Source: Agelas oroides (lineage: Eukaryota > Porifera > Demospongiae > Agelasida > Agelasidae). Taken from it: a stretch of DNA of 64,000 bases. This document shows, one piece after another, positions 47,372 to 60,454 of the stretch. The translations under genes were made by a program, and so were the position numbers. The notes under the pieces were generated by a model. It was given only the letters and a program-made list of their open reading frames with translations, had not been told where the DNA came from and searched no databases. Within the stretch, counting starts at the first letter, position 1. Each line of letters begins with the position of its first letter. The stretch is taken from NCBI GenBank assembly GCA_949130485.1, contig OX422197.1, positions 814,001 to 878,000 on the forward strand, read 5' to 3'.

Positions 47372-47640
47372 CGTATCATAGATAATAGAGCTACGAACAG
47401 TGCTTTATTATCTATGATCGTATCGTCGCAGGTCCCTTGGTGCGCTTTAATAAGACTCATCCATTTCACGGCACGTGCACTTGTTCCCCCACAACATTAT
47501 TGAACTAGTGATTCTCCGTTCGGACTAGGCCCCCATAACTGACTGCAGAAGTTTGCCCAAACAGGGATACTCTCCTTAAGTGGAGGTTATAAAGAAGAAG
47601 AAGAAGCACTTGGCGCCCATTGCACGTGATAAGGCCCAGG
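47372..47640. promoter_or_regulatory. Shared divergent promoter, THNSL2/UCHL5
   Basis: 269 bp between the two start codons. A perfect 13-bp inverted repeat, ATCATAGATAATA at 47375-47387 and its complement at 47406-47418 (18-bp loop), sits immediately upstream of the THNSL2 start. No TATA box was recognised. The promoter role is inferred from position. Confidence 0.6.
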
Positions 47641-50600
47641 ATGTCTGCTGGGGATTGGTGTCTCATTGAGAGCGATCCTGGAGTCTTCACAGAGCTTATC
47701 AAAGGATTTGGTAGGTTGAATAACGGCCTGTATGAGAGCAATCAACTTGAAAGTTAAATTCCTTTATTTGTAGGTGTCCAGGGTCTGCAAGTGGAGGAGT
47801 TATGGAGCCTTGACGAGGAATCATTTGAGCAACTCCGGTTAGTGTGACCTCTCCTATCACAACTGCACATTACTTCTAGAGAGAGGCACCATGAAGTCTT
47901 GTATGCCTGCTGATCTCTCCACACATGGCACATTGCCCCAATCCTTCCTCCATCCTTCCTCCCATGTAGACCAGTTCATGGCTTGGTCTTTCTGTACAAG
48001 TGGCGTGCAGAGGATGAGCCTCAAGGGTCTATTGTCCAGGACAGCCGATTGGAAGAAATATTCTTTGCCAAACAGGTTGGATAGGTAGCCACATTCCAGA
48101 CTTTCTCCACAGCCAACACAAGCGATGAAGCTGGCAGGGTCTGGGAACAAGGCTATTGGACAGGTGTTATGGAGTTTGGTGGTTCAATCTGCATACTCCC
48201 CCTTCAGGTGATCCACAATGCCTGTGCGACCCAGGCTATCGTGAGTGTGTTGCTGAACACAAAGCACTCGGATATTGACTTTGGTCCGGTCTTGACAGAA
48301 TTCAAGGACTTTGCCATATCCTTTGACCCCGCTGTAAGGCTACTACGCTATGACATAATTCTATTCATACCCCACAAGTATTACGTACTCTGATGTCGTG
48401 TGATGGCAGATATTCCCATTTCCAATGTATAGTGTCGTGGGGTGCTATGGATGTAGACTCATAGGCCAGACCCTTTCCGTTCTGCAGCGCTGATTGCTTC
48501 CTGTATCCAGGACATGGAGGGGAACAGTTGGAGTCAACTCCACGTACCAGATACTGGAAACAATCGGCGCTGTGGAACAGAAAGAGTCTGGCTTGTGAGA
48601 CTACTAGGGTGGATTGAGTTGCTACAACTCCAGCTGATCTACTATTGTAGAGTTGGAATTTCCATGCTCAGATATTGCGTTGACAACTCAATGTGATCCA
48701 AAGCTTGTATAACTCATGCATATCTCTGTAAACCTCAGTAAATTATGTCTGTCTCATTCCACAGAATAGAGGCTTGGCTCTGACAAACTCGGAACAGATT
48801 CGAAAGGTCCACAACAGCTTCTCCAGGTAAAGTGAAAAATGATACTACTCTACAAGTACAGCTGACAATTTTGTGAGGGCTGAAGCAGGGAAGGCACTAG
48901 CCTCATACCCAGGCTGTTTCGTATGCAAAGAATTGAGTCTGGGAATGAGACTAGGAGGGAATTGTTGTGTGTGTCTATGCTCACTTGTCTTCATTGTCTA
49001 TTTAGGCAGCAGATGTTTGAATTTGATGATAAACTATCCAAGAACGAAGACACATTCCATTTTGTGGCGTATTTGCCAATCAATGGAAGACTATACGAGC
49101 TTGATGGGCTGAGGGAGGGTCCGATCGACCTTGGCAAGTGTGACCAGGATGACTGGCTGAAGGCTGTCAAACCTGTCCTGGACAAACGCATTCAGAGGTT
49201 GGTGTAGTGTGTTGTGCTAGATGTCCAGTAGCACTAGAAGTTGTCTCCCTTCCAACATTCAGCAGTCCTGCTCGGTTGTAGTATATACTCGTACCAGTGG
49301 CTGTTGGCTGAGGTAGATGGTCTTATACTCGTACCAGTGGCTGTTGGCTGAGGTAGATGGTCTTACTCGTACCAGTGGCTGTTGGCTGAGGTAGATGGTC
49401 TTGTACTCGTACCAGTGGCTGTTGGCTGAGGTAGATGGTCTTATACTCGTACCAGTGGCTGTTGGCTGAGGTAGATGGTCTTATACTCGTACCAGTGGCT
49501 GTTGGCTGAGGTAGATGGTCTTACTCGTACCAGTGGCTGTTGGCTGAGGTAGATGGTCTTGTACTCGTACCAGTGGCTGTTGGCTGAGGTAGATGGTCTT
49601 ATACTCATACCAGTGGCTGTTGGCTGAGGTAGATGCTCTTGTACTCTTACCAGTGGCTGTTGGCTGAGGTAGATGCTCTTGTACTCTTACCAGTGGCTGT
49701 TGGCTGAGGTAGATGCTCTTTATACTCGTACCAGTGGCTGTTGGGTTTTTCCCAACATTCACTGGTCTGGCTTGATTGACTTAAGACAGGGAAACAGTAG
49801 GTGTACTGAAAACAGTAAAAAGTAACTTATTTATGTTGACGGGAACTCCAAAATAACGATATCCATAGATATTTTGCTGTGTTACGTTAAATGGAAAATG
49901 AAGAGAAAAAGGACACGAGATCCAGCCAGGATTTGGACCTGAGTACAGACCCTGGTGTGAAGCAGTTTCTTTCTCCCTCTTCAACGTCTATTTAGCAGAT
50001 AAAAAATCACTTTTAACAGATGAAAATTGATCCGCTTTACACCACTTTGATGGTGTGCTGCTCCTAGAGGTCATGTTTGTGGCTCTCTCCTAGTTTTGCA
50101 GCAGATGAGATCCACTTTAACCTGATGGCGATTGTTTCAGACAGGAGAATGATTTACGAGAAGGAGATCGCAGAACTGGAGAAGAGAAAGGAGCAAGCAG
50201 CACAGAGGGTAAGTTGAACCGTGATCGAGTGCAAGAGGGTGCCACTGGTGATCAGAAAATAGTCTTAGCCTCGTTCCCAGGCCTTCCCACCGTCTAGTTT
50301 TTGATCAGGACGCTGGCAAGGCCTGGGAACAAGGCTAAAATAGTCTTGTTCTCAGGCCTACTTTGTTAATTTTTCTTACAGAGGAGTTGCTCTTCTGCTT
50401 ACGTGTATTACTGTGAATGTAATCTTAAACAGGGTAGAAAGGCTGTGACACTGGTTAATGTGGCCTCATTTACATGTCCCACCTCCCAGTAGCCTCATTC
50501 CCAGGCACCTCTTTGGAGGGAACCTGGGAATGAGGCTAATCCCTAATCCCCAAAGCTTTGTTTGTGTGCCCATGCCTAGCCTTGCTCCAAGGCTCTCCTC

Positions 50601-51427
50601 ACAAGTTATTGCTGGGAGAGTCTGGACCGAGGCTACCCACAAGGCTCTCCTCACAAGTTATTGCTGGGAGAGTCTGGACCGAGGCTACTCACAAGGCTCT
50701 CCTCACAAGTTATTGCTGGGAGAGTCTGGACCGAGGTTACCCACAATTGCTTTTCCCTTTTTTCCTGTGTGTATTAGATACAGGTATTGCTTAATGGAGG
50801 TGAGCCAATGGAGGAAGGAGGAGGAGGAGGGGGAGGAGGAGGAGGAGGCCTTCCATCTGACCCAGAGCAGCTGCATGCTGTGATCCTTGAGGTAGAGGAG
50901 AGGGTTGGAAGTCTTCGGGACAACATAGTTCGGGAGGAGGCCAAGATGGAGAAATACCGGGTACGTATGTGAGTAGGAGGGGAGTAAGGAGGGAGGGGCT
51001 ATCATTGTTATATTTATTTTTGGGGGGGTCTTGGGGGAGGAAATCGAAAATTTGTGCTACATGCTACACTAGGGGACCTGGGGACCTAAATGTTTTAGGA
51101 AGGGTATTATCCCAAATAAAGCCTTATTGAAAAGTTTCCCTTTTTGTAACAGCTGGAAAACGTTCGTCGCAAGCACAACTATCTTCCTCTGATTATGGAA
51201 GTGCTGAAGTTACTGGCCAAACGTGGAGAACTGGTACAGCTCGTCAAGCAGGTGAGTGGAACATAGTTTTCTGGTTTTTGAATCTCTCATTACAAGTGTG
51301 CATGGTCTGTAACATGACGTGACGGTTATTGTGTCTTTCTTACCAGGCCAAGGAAAAGAAAGCAGAACAGAGGGAGGCAGAAGAGAAGAAGAAGAAAGAG
51401 AAAGAAGGCGAAACTGCAAAAGCATGA
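47641..51427 (+). CDS. UCHL5: Ubiquitin C-terminal hydrolase L5 (UCH37)
   Basis: UCHL5 is the cysteine deubiquitinase that binds the proteasome through RPN13 and the INO80 complex. Exons (+): 47641-47710, 47774-47837, 47970-48075, 48208-48333, 48765-48826, 49006-49197, 50094-50208, 50778-50960, 51153-51251, 51347-51427. Phases agree (365 aa; human 329). The start MSAGDWCLIESDPGVFTELI matches human. The catalytic set is intact: Q80, C86 in NACATQ, H161 in FHFVAY and D176 in YELDGLREGP. The ULD tail is recognisable (RRKHNYLPLIMEVLK, basic end KAKEKKAEQREAEE). Extra length comes partly from an oligoglycine run encoded by a GGA repeat in exon 8. A 43-bp minisatellite fills intron 6, and intron 7 holds family-1 MITEs. 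Confidence 0.96.
49276..49745 (+). repeat. 43-bp minisatellite in UCHL5 intron 6
   Basis: About 11 copies of a TACTCGTACCAGTGGCTGTT plus GGCTGAGGTAGATGGTCTT unit, varying by 1-4 bp at the junction (TTATACTC, TTACTC, TTGTACTC). The length-variant pattern is itself repeated twice, a sign of block duplication. Confidence 0.9.
50266..50337. mobile_element. Palindromic MITE, family 1, UCHL5 intron 7
   Basis: TAGCCTCGTTCCCAGGCCTT at the left and the complementary AGGCCTGGGAACAAGGCTA at the right, with a short diverged interior. A further copy lies at 50490-50538, and a partial triplicated CAAGGCTCTCCTCACAAG block at about 50575-50745. Confidence 0.8.
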
Positions 51428-51630
51428 ACACTGCATGTACTGCAATTCTCATTATCCCCTTGTATATACCGAAATCCGCATTGCGCTGCGTACATACGCT
51501 AGCGTTATGCGCCCATGCGATATATGCGTACCGCGCGTGCGTTGTGTACGTCATGTCGATAGCGTCTGGGACGCGCGCGTAAGCGTCTCGACCTCGCAGC
51601 GTTTTATACGCACACCCCCGCTCGTCCGTG
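51428..51630 (+). promoter_or_regulatory. CpG-rich gap between UCHL5 and gene Y
   Basis: This 203-bp spacer is strikingly rich in CpG (GCGCCCATGCG, CCGCGCGTGCG, GACGCGCGCGTAAGCG). It contains a CRE-like TACGTCAT, which suggests a promoter for gene Y, plus a TATA-like GTATATAC. No AATAAA for UCHL5 was found in it. Confidence 0.45.
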
Positions 51631-54122
51631 ATGAATTCACGAAAATCAATGATCATGTTTCTTCCAGCTAATACCGCTAGCACTAATGCCAGGCACCCTA
51701 GTGTGCTCCAAAAGCCGTGCTCCAGTGAGATGAACGCCTCGGACAAACTGCGAAGAGTGGCCATCAAAAATTCGTACTCGCGATGCCAGTCGCGAGTCGG
51801 GACACCCCAGGATCACCTCCGCCGGGGCACATTCCTCCCTCCCCTGTACCAGAAACGGATGTCCATCACACCTGCAGCCGTGGGTAACAGAAAACAGCAC
51901 TTTACCAACTCCCTCATTTTGGATGTTCCATGCGTACGTGACGACCCACATACCGCACTCTCTCGTGGCTCGAGTCGGCAGTCATATTACGTCGCAGGGA
52001 GCCATTCTCCACTTTCGGACTACGAAAGTCAACTCCGAGCCCAGTATGTTCACAGTACTAGTGACATGAACATGGGTTCCGGCACTTTGAGGCGATGTTC
52101 AAGCCAACGAAATATCACAGCACGCCGAACGAATGCAATCCGTGAAGCCGTCCGTGTGGGTTACAGATCAGCCAACTGTCAAACGAAGAACGACTTTAAG
52201 CCTATGCAAAGGCGAGTATCTAGCTGCTTCAACGTCGCTGTACTAAAACCAAACGCAACCGTCCACCAGAGCGCGCGCCCCCGATCTCCAGCACCCATGC
52301 CGCCTTGCTCCACCACAGCACTTGACTTTGCCGTCTGCCAACATCTCGTCCAACCGTCATCCAGGAACGTGGTGCGGCGTGTCAGCACTCCAAGAGGGAA
52401 CAATCCGCACCCTATTGGCCTGGAATTCCAGAGCCCATACAACAGGGAATGCAAGGTGGGCCATTGCTGACTTAAACATGCAAATGAGACAGAAAGAGAG
52501 AGGGCTGCAGTGCATGTATTGTAGAGTGACACATCTTTTTACACTTGCAATTTTTTTTGTTTGTTTGCAGACATTTGAGATCTGGAACCCTGACATTGGG
52601 CTTGTGGAAAATCGCCTTCCTCACATGCTGAAACACATAGGTATAGTTGTGCTTGATTCATGCATGTGCACAAAGTCATGTGCAATTACACTAACATAAT
52701 ACCTATGTTTTATGGTGGTTCAGAATTGATTCACATGCATCCATGGAAGATTGATTAACTACTAGTCTAAATTCCTGTGGTCTCTGTTTGTGCTTGTAAC
52801 TTTAGCATATTTGTCTCCTGGGCACAGATGTTATTTGGCACAGAGTTTAGATTGCACTTTCAGAAGCTTCTGAATGTGTTCATATTGTAAACTTGAAAGA
52901 AAGTATTTTCCAATGACCTGATTGCTGGTATATATACACATTCCATTGTTCATTTTACTGTTTGTAATTGCTTTACTTTGCCTGAAAGGGAATGGCATAC
53001 CAATGGTTTGCTTGGTTTCACCGATGTCTTAATTCAATTAAGCCTCTTACCTATTCCCTAATATTTGTACTGCTATTGCTGTCACTGGAGGAGCTAGCAA
53101 ACCCCCTTGTTAACCACTAGCTTGTGGCAAAATCAAAAAGGTCCCTGTGAAACTGCAAAGCAATCTAAAGGCTATTAAATTGGAGCTGTCTATGACTGAC
53201 TGATTTCCTCGTTTCTCACTGCAGATGACACAAACTTTACATCTGGCAAGACGAACCCTTTCTTTCAGGAGAAGGACGGCCCACCTGTTGTACACTACAG
53301 CAAGACGTCCATGTATCGATGCTACTACCAGAGACCTCAGGAAGCTCAGGGGTACGATGTGTCAGTACCAACCACCCGGTTTGGAAGCTCACCCAACCAG
53401 CAACCTGCAGTGGGAATAGGTGAGTTTCATATGCCCACAAATTGTATCGTGCTAGCCTTATATCCAGGCTTTTATCTCAGCTTTTACTGCTTGCAGTAGA
53501 GCAAGTGCTTTGATAAAGGTGAAGGCCCAGTATTTAGAGTCTTGTTTTCACTGTGGCTCGCATTTCGATGTACTGTTCATGATTGTGGCCATCAAATACT
53601 AAATTGAGTTGTGGATTTCTGTCCTAAACTGTGGCAAGCCACCTTTATTAAACTTGGCAATTTTTCTCCCATAACAACTACAGTGCCCAATGCAGTAAGT
53701 CCAAGAGTGCCAGCCCGGAGACAACAGGTTCGACTCCACCCACCACGAGGCAACAAGGTATGCTAAGTTAATTTATTGACAACAGCAGGAGCTTACGAGT
53801 GTCACGAAGCGGCTCATAAGCTCCTTCCTGCAGTAAGAAGTCAAATTTAGTAACATCTGAGCACTAGGTTGACAATTAGACTTTTATAACCATCATTGCT
53901 TGCAGTACGAGTACTGCAAGCAACGATAGCTGTGGTGGAGGACTGGGTACGAGGCTAGAAATTTACTACTTTGACGCAATGTATTAGTGGCTATAATTTT
54001 TGTTACTTGGGCTACCGGGTAAGGATGCACCACAGAAGTTTGACAAATAAAGTATGAAGAAGTGACGTGTACTTGTATCAAATTGTTTTCATTTTCAACT
54101 GCAGGTGGCCTCTCTGGTGTGA
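51631..54122 (+). CDS. Unrecognised gene Y, 393 aa, basic Ser/Arg-rich
   Basis: Not recognised. Exons (+): 51631-52455, 52571-52640, 53225-53419, 53684-53757, 54105-54122. Five exons agree in phase and end VASLV-stop. The N-terminal 275 residues are basic and rich in Ser, Arg, Asn and Pro (RRVAIKNSYSRCQSR, TLRRCSSQRNITARRTNA), probably disordered. The more ordered C-terminal part contains TFEIWNPDIGLVENRLPHML, NPFFQEKDGPPVVHYSKTSM and YRCYYQRPQ. The SMYR-YYQRP pattern faintly recalls small axonemal microtubule-inner proteins, which is weak inference only. The start is the first ATG after a GTG in the same frame. It lies 203 bp after the UCHL5 stop on the same strand. Confidence 0.7.
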
Positions 54123-55572
54123 GTGACCCTTCAGAAATCACTTAAAGAATGTACTGTAAATGCCCACTTGTGCACTTTGTACTTGTTTGTTGTAAGATGG
54201 TTAATCATCTATAATTTTATTTATTTCTCAAGCAGTTTGAAGATTGTTCTGACCCCAAATTGGCATCGTACCCAGGCCATGTGGGGAGGAGGAAAAGTGT
54301 CTTTCCTCCTCCCACATAGCCCTGGTGGGAAGCTAACCCCAAAATGTAATAACTATCCCATGAAACATATTACTCTTAAGCCCCATGCAACAGTAAGGCA
54401 AAGACTCAATTAAAAGCATCACGAAAACGGCAGAATATGAAATGGTAGTGAGAATGTTGTTAGAATCTTCAACAATGAAATTAGTTCAGTGGTGGTTCCA
54501 GCACAAAATGATGCAATGGAGGTTGAAGTTTGATCCAAGTGGAAAGGGCTGTGCAGAGGCAAACCTTGAGAGCACGCCATGGACAAGCCTCGAACCCAGG
54601 CTTTCCGTTCCAAAATTTGTCTTGCAGCTTTGTAGAAATCCAAACAGAAAGCCTAGACCCTCTGACCCCCTGACCCATAGCTAAACGTACAGGGAACAAG
54701 ATAGGCTGCTCAAACATACTTCAGTCAGTTAGCTAGCTGCCAATGGCACTTTAAACCTTTGCTATACAACACTATACCGGTATTATATGCCCGGCCAATT
54801 AGATAAAATGTTATGAGCGTACATTCCATCATGGTATCTGTCCAATGATACCAGCTCTTTTGACATACCTGCATGAACAACCAATGAAGCACATCTCCCT
54901 ATTATAATATAGCCTAAATCTTATACAGAATCACCCACAGGCATTTCCGGGAATGATTCATGAAAGAAAAGCAGCATCGTGTTTCTTGGACAGATCACTT
55001 TTGTTCCATCATCGAATCTTCTATATATTGGCTGTACATTGCGCAATTTATGTATAATTCCCGCATGATACCTCTGGTGGCTTCGACAGGCCTGGTCCCT
55101 GATCCTCCACATACCACAGCTATTGAATGTCACTAACCTGCCTGTACATAACATAAGTTCTGCCATACATCTGTATCTGGTTACTGTTGGTGGATGCAAT
55201 AAGAATACGTTTCTGCGCTTGAGTGAAGCCTATGACACTGGCATGGCATTGTTACCGAGTCTACGCAGCCTACACAGTCTGTAGCCATGGCATTGTCATT
55301 GTCACCGCGTCTACGCACCCTACACAGTCTGTAGCCATGGCATTGTCATGGTTACTGAGTGCAATACATCGCTGATTGAATGGCCAAACACATTTGGAAA
55401 CACTTGTTGAAGAATGAGCACAAAAGATGTTTTAGTATTACCACACAATAAACTCAAGTACTCTCTCCAAAGCACAAACAAAATTGTGTAATAATTGCAA
55501 TAATTACTCTGCAATGAAAATAGACCAAAGTGTACAATTTAAAAGGACACTTGTATACACAACCCACTAGTA
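54123..55572. other. Convergent intergenic region, gene Y / START gene
   Basis: No gene recognised. It holds a hairpin with arms CATGTGGGGAGGAGGAAA / CTTTCCTCCTCCCACATA at about 54278-54318, inside a diverged family-1 MITE. A second MITE trace lies at about 54585-54665. A roughly 55-bp unit with TACACAGTCTGTAGCCATGG is repeated at 55255-55350. Confidence 0.6.
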
Positions 55573-58500
55573 TTAGCTAGGTGAACTCTCCTTGCTCAAG
55601 ATGTGTAGGGAGGTGGAGGTAAGATAGTCTCGGAGGTAGGCTATGGCCAGCGGCTGCCGCTTGGAAACAAAGTTCACCAGGGTGGCGGGGACAGCCCCCA
55701 TGTCAACCTGGAAGCATGGAACGAAAGAGAAGTCAAGAAGCATATAATAGATAGTCGCCATGGAAATAAGATGGGACCATGGCAGACACTAACACAATCT
55801 CCGACTAGTCTCAGTCCCAGACCCCAAACCACAACCCCAGCATGGATCATTGGAAGTGATGTACACACTGGATGATCGAAGTCTGGGAATGAGACTGTAA
55901 GCTCAGACATGGCTCAATGTGTATTGGAGTACATGTAGCTCACTACCGTACACCCACCTGCACGATGTACGTCGTTTCAGTGCACATTTGTCCCTGGATC
56001 CGACGCGGCTCCACCACCCAGCCACTGTAGACAATCTGGAAACATTTCAATTAGTGCACACCAACAGTTTACAGTTTTAACATATAAACTAGTCTTGGTA
56101 CTCAACAGCCCTGCCCAGGACCCTTTCCTGCTGCCAGCGCGAGCTGAGAACATAAGCCCCAACCCTGGCAGAAAGTAGCCTCATTCCAAGGCCTCGACAT
56201 TCATCGCTTGCAGTACAAAAGTCTACATACAAGTGACAATCACTGCGGAGGCATGGGAACAAGGCTAGTAATACGGCACTACTGTGTTACCCCCAGCACA
56301 CGCACCTTTCCCCTGAAACAGTTGGGATTAGGGGGACACTCCGGGACCTCAACAGACGAACCCACCAGCAGCTTCCTCTTGGGCTAATAGACCAAGGTAA
56401 ATGGAGGACAAAATGTGATGACTCCCTAGTTCCATGACTGCACTAGGTAACTCATGTAGATGCTGTTTCTACTTGTACTTCGGATATTGGTAATGGCCTG
56501 ACGACTTTATGATGGTCACATGATCCACACACACATGATCACATGACACACACACACACATGGTCACATGATCCACACATGGTCACATGATCCACACACA
56601 TGGTCACATGATCCACACACACATGGTCACATGACCCACACACACATGGTCACATGATCCACCAGGTTGTGTAGTGAGATCTCACCTCTGATCGCTCACT
56701 GACTAGGATACAGAAGTCCCTGGACTGTTTGATGAAGCACTGTGTAGTCTCATGGTGCAAGTGTACTGGAGGTGGAGGGGGGGTGGGGGGGGGGAAGAAA
56801 CATCACAATGGAGCAATACAGGAGACACACAACCACCACTTACAGATGTAGAGTCCCTCCTCAACTTGCTTCACTATGTGTAGTTCCTAAAGAAAGAGAC
56901 GCCCAGTAACATGTCACTCTTCTCTTTTACACGCAGCACAACACATACATGTCACATAGCAGTTGATGCATACACTTGTGACCAGCTGTCACATAAATGG
57001 GACGTCTAAAGTTTGTTTAGAAAACTTTTCTCAACTAGCCAACCTGTACAAATCATTCCCTGATTTACGGACACTTTGATAATAATTCTGTATTTGATTA
57101 CCTCTTGAGATCTCATCACAACACTATCACATGACTATCACATGACTATCACATGACACTACCCCCCCTCCCCTCCCACCCTGAGCATGTGGTCATAGGT
57201 GTACCCAAGCTGTGGGTTTCTGAGTGAGTCGTACACTTCCTGCGGTGGGAGTTTGATAATGCCTTTCCCCATGAAGCTGGATGAGAGGAGGAGAAGAGGG
57301 AGGGGGTCGGGAGAGAGAAGAGGGAGGGGAAGGGAGAGAGAAGAGGGAGGGGAAGGGAGAGAGAAGAGGGAGGGGAAGGGAGAGAAGGGAGGGATAAAAG
57401 GACGAGATAAAATTCATAAAGGACAGTCAAGATCAAGGGTTGCCACTCAAAGTACATTCCATACTAGCTTCACTACCAGTCTTCCTGCTGTCCAGTTTTT
57501 GTAGCTGCTTACAGTGTGCAAAACAGAGGGTAATACCTTCCTAGGCAGACAGAGGAGTTGCCTTTTCTGGCAGAGTCTGTCCAATGACTAAAAGCTGCTG
57601 AAATATTTGAGAAGGCCTGGGAATGAGGCTAAAACGAGACTCTACTACCTGAGGAATGGTGAGTTGGCTGACTTCTTCTTCAATATTAAAACCTCCTTCT
57701 CCACTCCCATGATGCTGTGAGACAAAAAAACATAATCACATGATCATCATGTGATGTCAGGTGACCATTAGAGTATGTGCAGTGCACCTACCTCCATCCA
57801 TTGGACTGATTGGTGAAGGTTGATGGGTTAGAAAGGTCCAGGTTACTGACAAAAAACAGCTACAAAGGATAATGAAATTGAAACAACAGAATAAAACACA
57901 AACAGTTAACATAAACAAACAAATAAATAAATATAAACACAAACAAGACGAACAATCATTGAATGTGAAACTACACCATGCAAGAGCACACCTCTTCCAA
58001 GACCTTGGCAGCATTTTGGTTTGCCATGGTTCGAAAATCAACCAAACCACTCCCACTTCCTACAAAAAGAATTTGATGATCAAAGAATGAAGAAGGAGAG
58101 AAGAGAGGAGAGGATAGAGCGAAGACAATGGTAGGCTAGGGTAGGGTGAGTTAGAGCGAGGTGGAGCTCTGGTAGACTATTGTAGAGCGAGATGGCTATA
58201 TACATGTAGTCGCCACACCTACTCACTGGGGTAGTTGATGGTCTCCTTGGTGATGCTCCAGTCCTGCAGACAGAGTTCAAAGGTCACACAGGTAATGTTG
58301 AGGGAGGGGGTGACAATGTCAGTTACAAAGGAAGCCACTTACGCTCTCACTGCTCTTGGTGTCTTCTCGAACCAATTCTCTCTGATATTGTGGGAGCTTC
58401 AACTCAAGACCTGGGCCTCGCCTTGTCAAAAACACTTCATCCTCCTCACTTTCTTCTTCCTCTTCTTCTCTGCCCTTTTCTTCCACTCCCACTCCCTCTC

Positions 58501-60405
58501 CCTCTCCCTCTCCCTCTCCCTCCTCTCTCTTCACTTCTCCTATCTCGCCTTCCCCTGGTTTCTCTTGCTCTTCCTTTCCCTCTTCTCTCTCCTCCTCCAT
58601 TCCTTCCTCTCCCTCTTCACTATCTGGCACCGACGAAAGCTCCAGTGGTGTATATGTCTCAAGTGTCTCCATAATAATCAAACCTTCTCCATCTAGGCGG
58701 GCCGTACTTCCATCCTGTTCACCAATTTCCAGTTTTGTACCATTTTCACTTACAAGAGACGGCATCGCTTCTAAAGTAATGTGCTCATACTCTTGGACCC
58801 ATTCCGGAGTCTCGAATCCAGCATTATTCTCTCGAAGGTCCTCTTTGAAATCAACTTTGTGGAGTTCGTCTGGTAAACCGTCCTCATCCAACTGTCTGTT
58901 TGGCCACACCTCTTCCTCTTCTCCACCTCCTCCCTCCAACTCCACGGTTTTAGGCGTACTCTGCTCTTCACCAACTACAGGAATTGGATGTGCATTATCT
59001 GAAATTGCATTTGGGTGTGTGTCATTGAAAACTGCATTTGAGGAGGCTCCGTCTGGAATCGGAGTCGGAAGGGCTGTCAGTTGAGCATCATCCTGGATTG
59101 TTGATTCCTTTGAAGGTGGCTGCTGCTCAAGTTCAGGAGACAATGAGTCAATCTTAACCATTTCTTCAAACTCTTGCAATCTCTGTGGACCCTCACTCTT
59201 CATACCCACGTAGAGGGGTTCCACAAGGTTTCTGAGTCTGCTTACACACTGCGGTTGAGATTCAGTGATCTTGTTCACTACAAAGGTCGGAATGCTTCCC
59301 TTCAAGTCGACTTGAGCGGCATACGTGACTTCACTCAATTCAGGGTTGTCGGGAACGGACCTTATTACGTAGCCACCAACAATCAGCTCCCCTCGAACAT
59401 AACCCTTCTCCTGAGGAATCCGCGGGTCTTGGACTGAAACTCCTGCTTCCACCCAGGTCTGCTTGTCAAACTGACCCGATACGCTCATTATAGAGAAATC
59501 CCGAGGGGAGGTGGGCCAGACGGCTTTGTAGAGCAAATGCACTATGTGTACAGCACCAGACACCTCATGAACGATCTTTGATTCTTTCAGAAATTCATCA
59601 AGCTTTATCGTGGTGGAGGGGTCTTTCAAAAATCTCAAGATAAACTCTGGGGGAGCTTTCACCATTCCTGTACCTTTGACACAATTGATGGGCGGGGCTC
59701 CCTTTGGTGGAGGCTTTTTCATAGCAAAGACATCACTCTTGGCACTGAGCGGTATCCATCCGTCGTCCTCAGTCGCATTAGCTATACTGATTAGCAGCTG
59801 ACCAGTTTGTTTGGTGAGGGAGAGGTATTTTTCGTCCAAGCTCACAAGAGTGGGGTCGAAACTAGTAGGAGAGGCAACAGTTAGAGGGAGTCTATCAGGG
59901 GAATTTTCTCGGGGGGCAAAGGAGGTCACACCAGTGGTTCTACCTGTGGGCTGTGAGGGGACTGGCTGATCAACTTGCGTAGAATCCTTCTCCTTCTTTG
60001 TGTGTTCCTGATGTGTACTTTTGTGGCGTCTTGACTCCTCCTTCGTGGACGTTTGCTTGGCTGGTTTATCCTGCTTGGTAGGCTGTCTAATGGTTCTCAT
60101 GACGTCGTTTGGAACAGTAGTTTCAGAAATGGTAGTTCTTTGCTCACTAGTGGAACTTACATACTGGTTAGGAGGGAGGAGAGGGCTATGCGAGAGTCCT
60201 ATGTTGTTAGGTTGGTTGGCGGAGTAGCCTTTGAGTTTCTTCATTATGATGTGTTCTCGTAGAGCACAGAGGTGTGAGGTGAGGAGGAAAGTGGTGTGGC
60301 AAGATGTGCTCTGTGATCTCGGCAGCATCACCAGTGTTGCCAAGGATATTGCTATATGTAAACAGAGAATGAAAAGAAGAACACGATAGGAAATAGAGTC
60401 AGACC

Positions 60406-60454
<49 letters not shown>

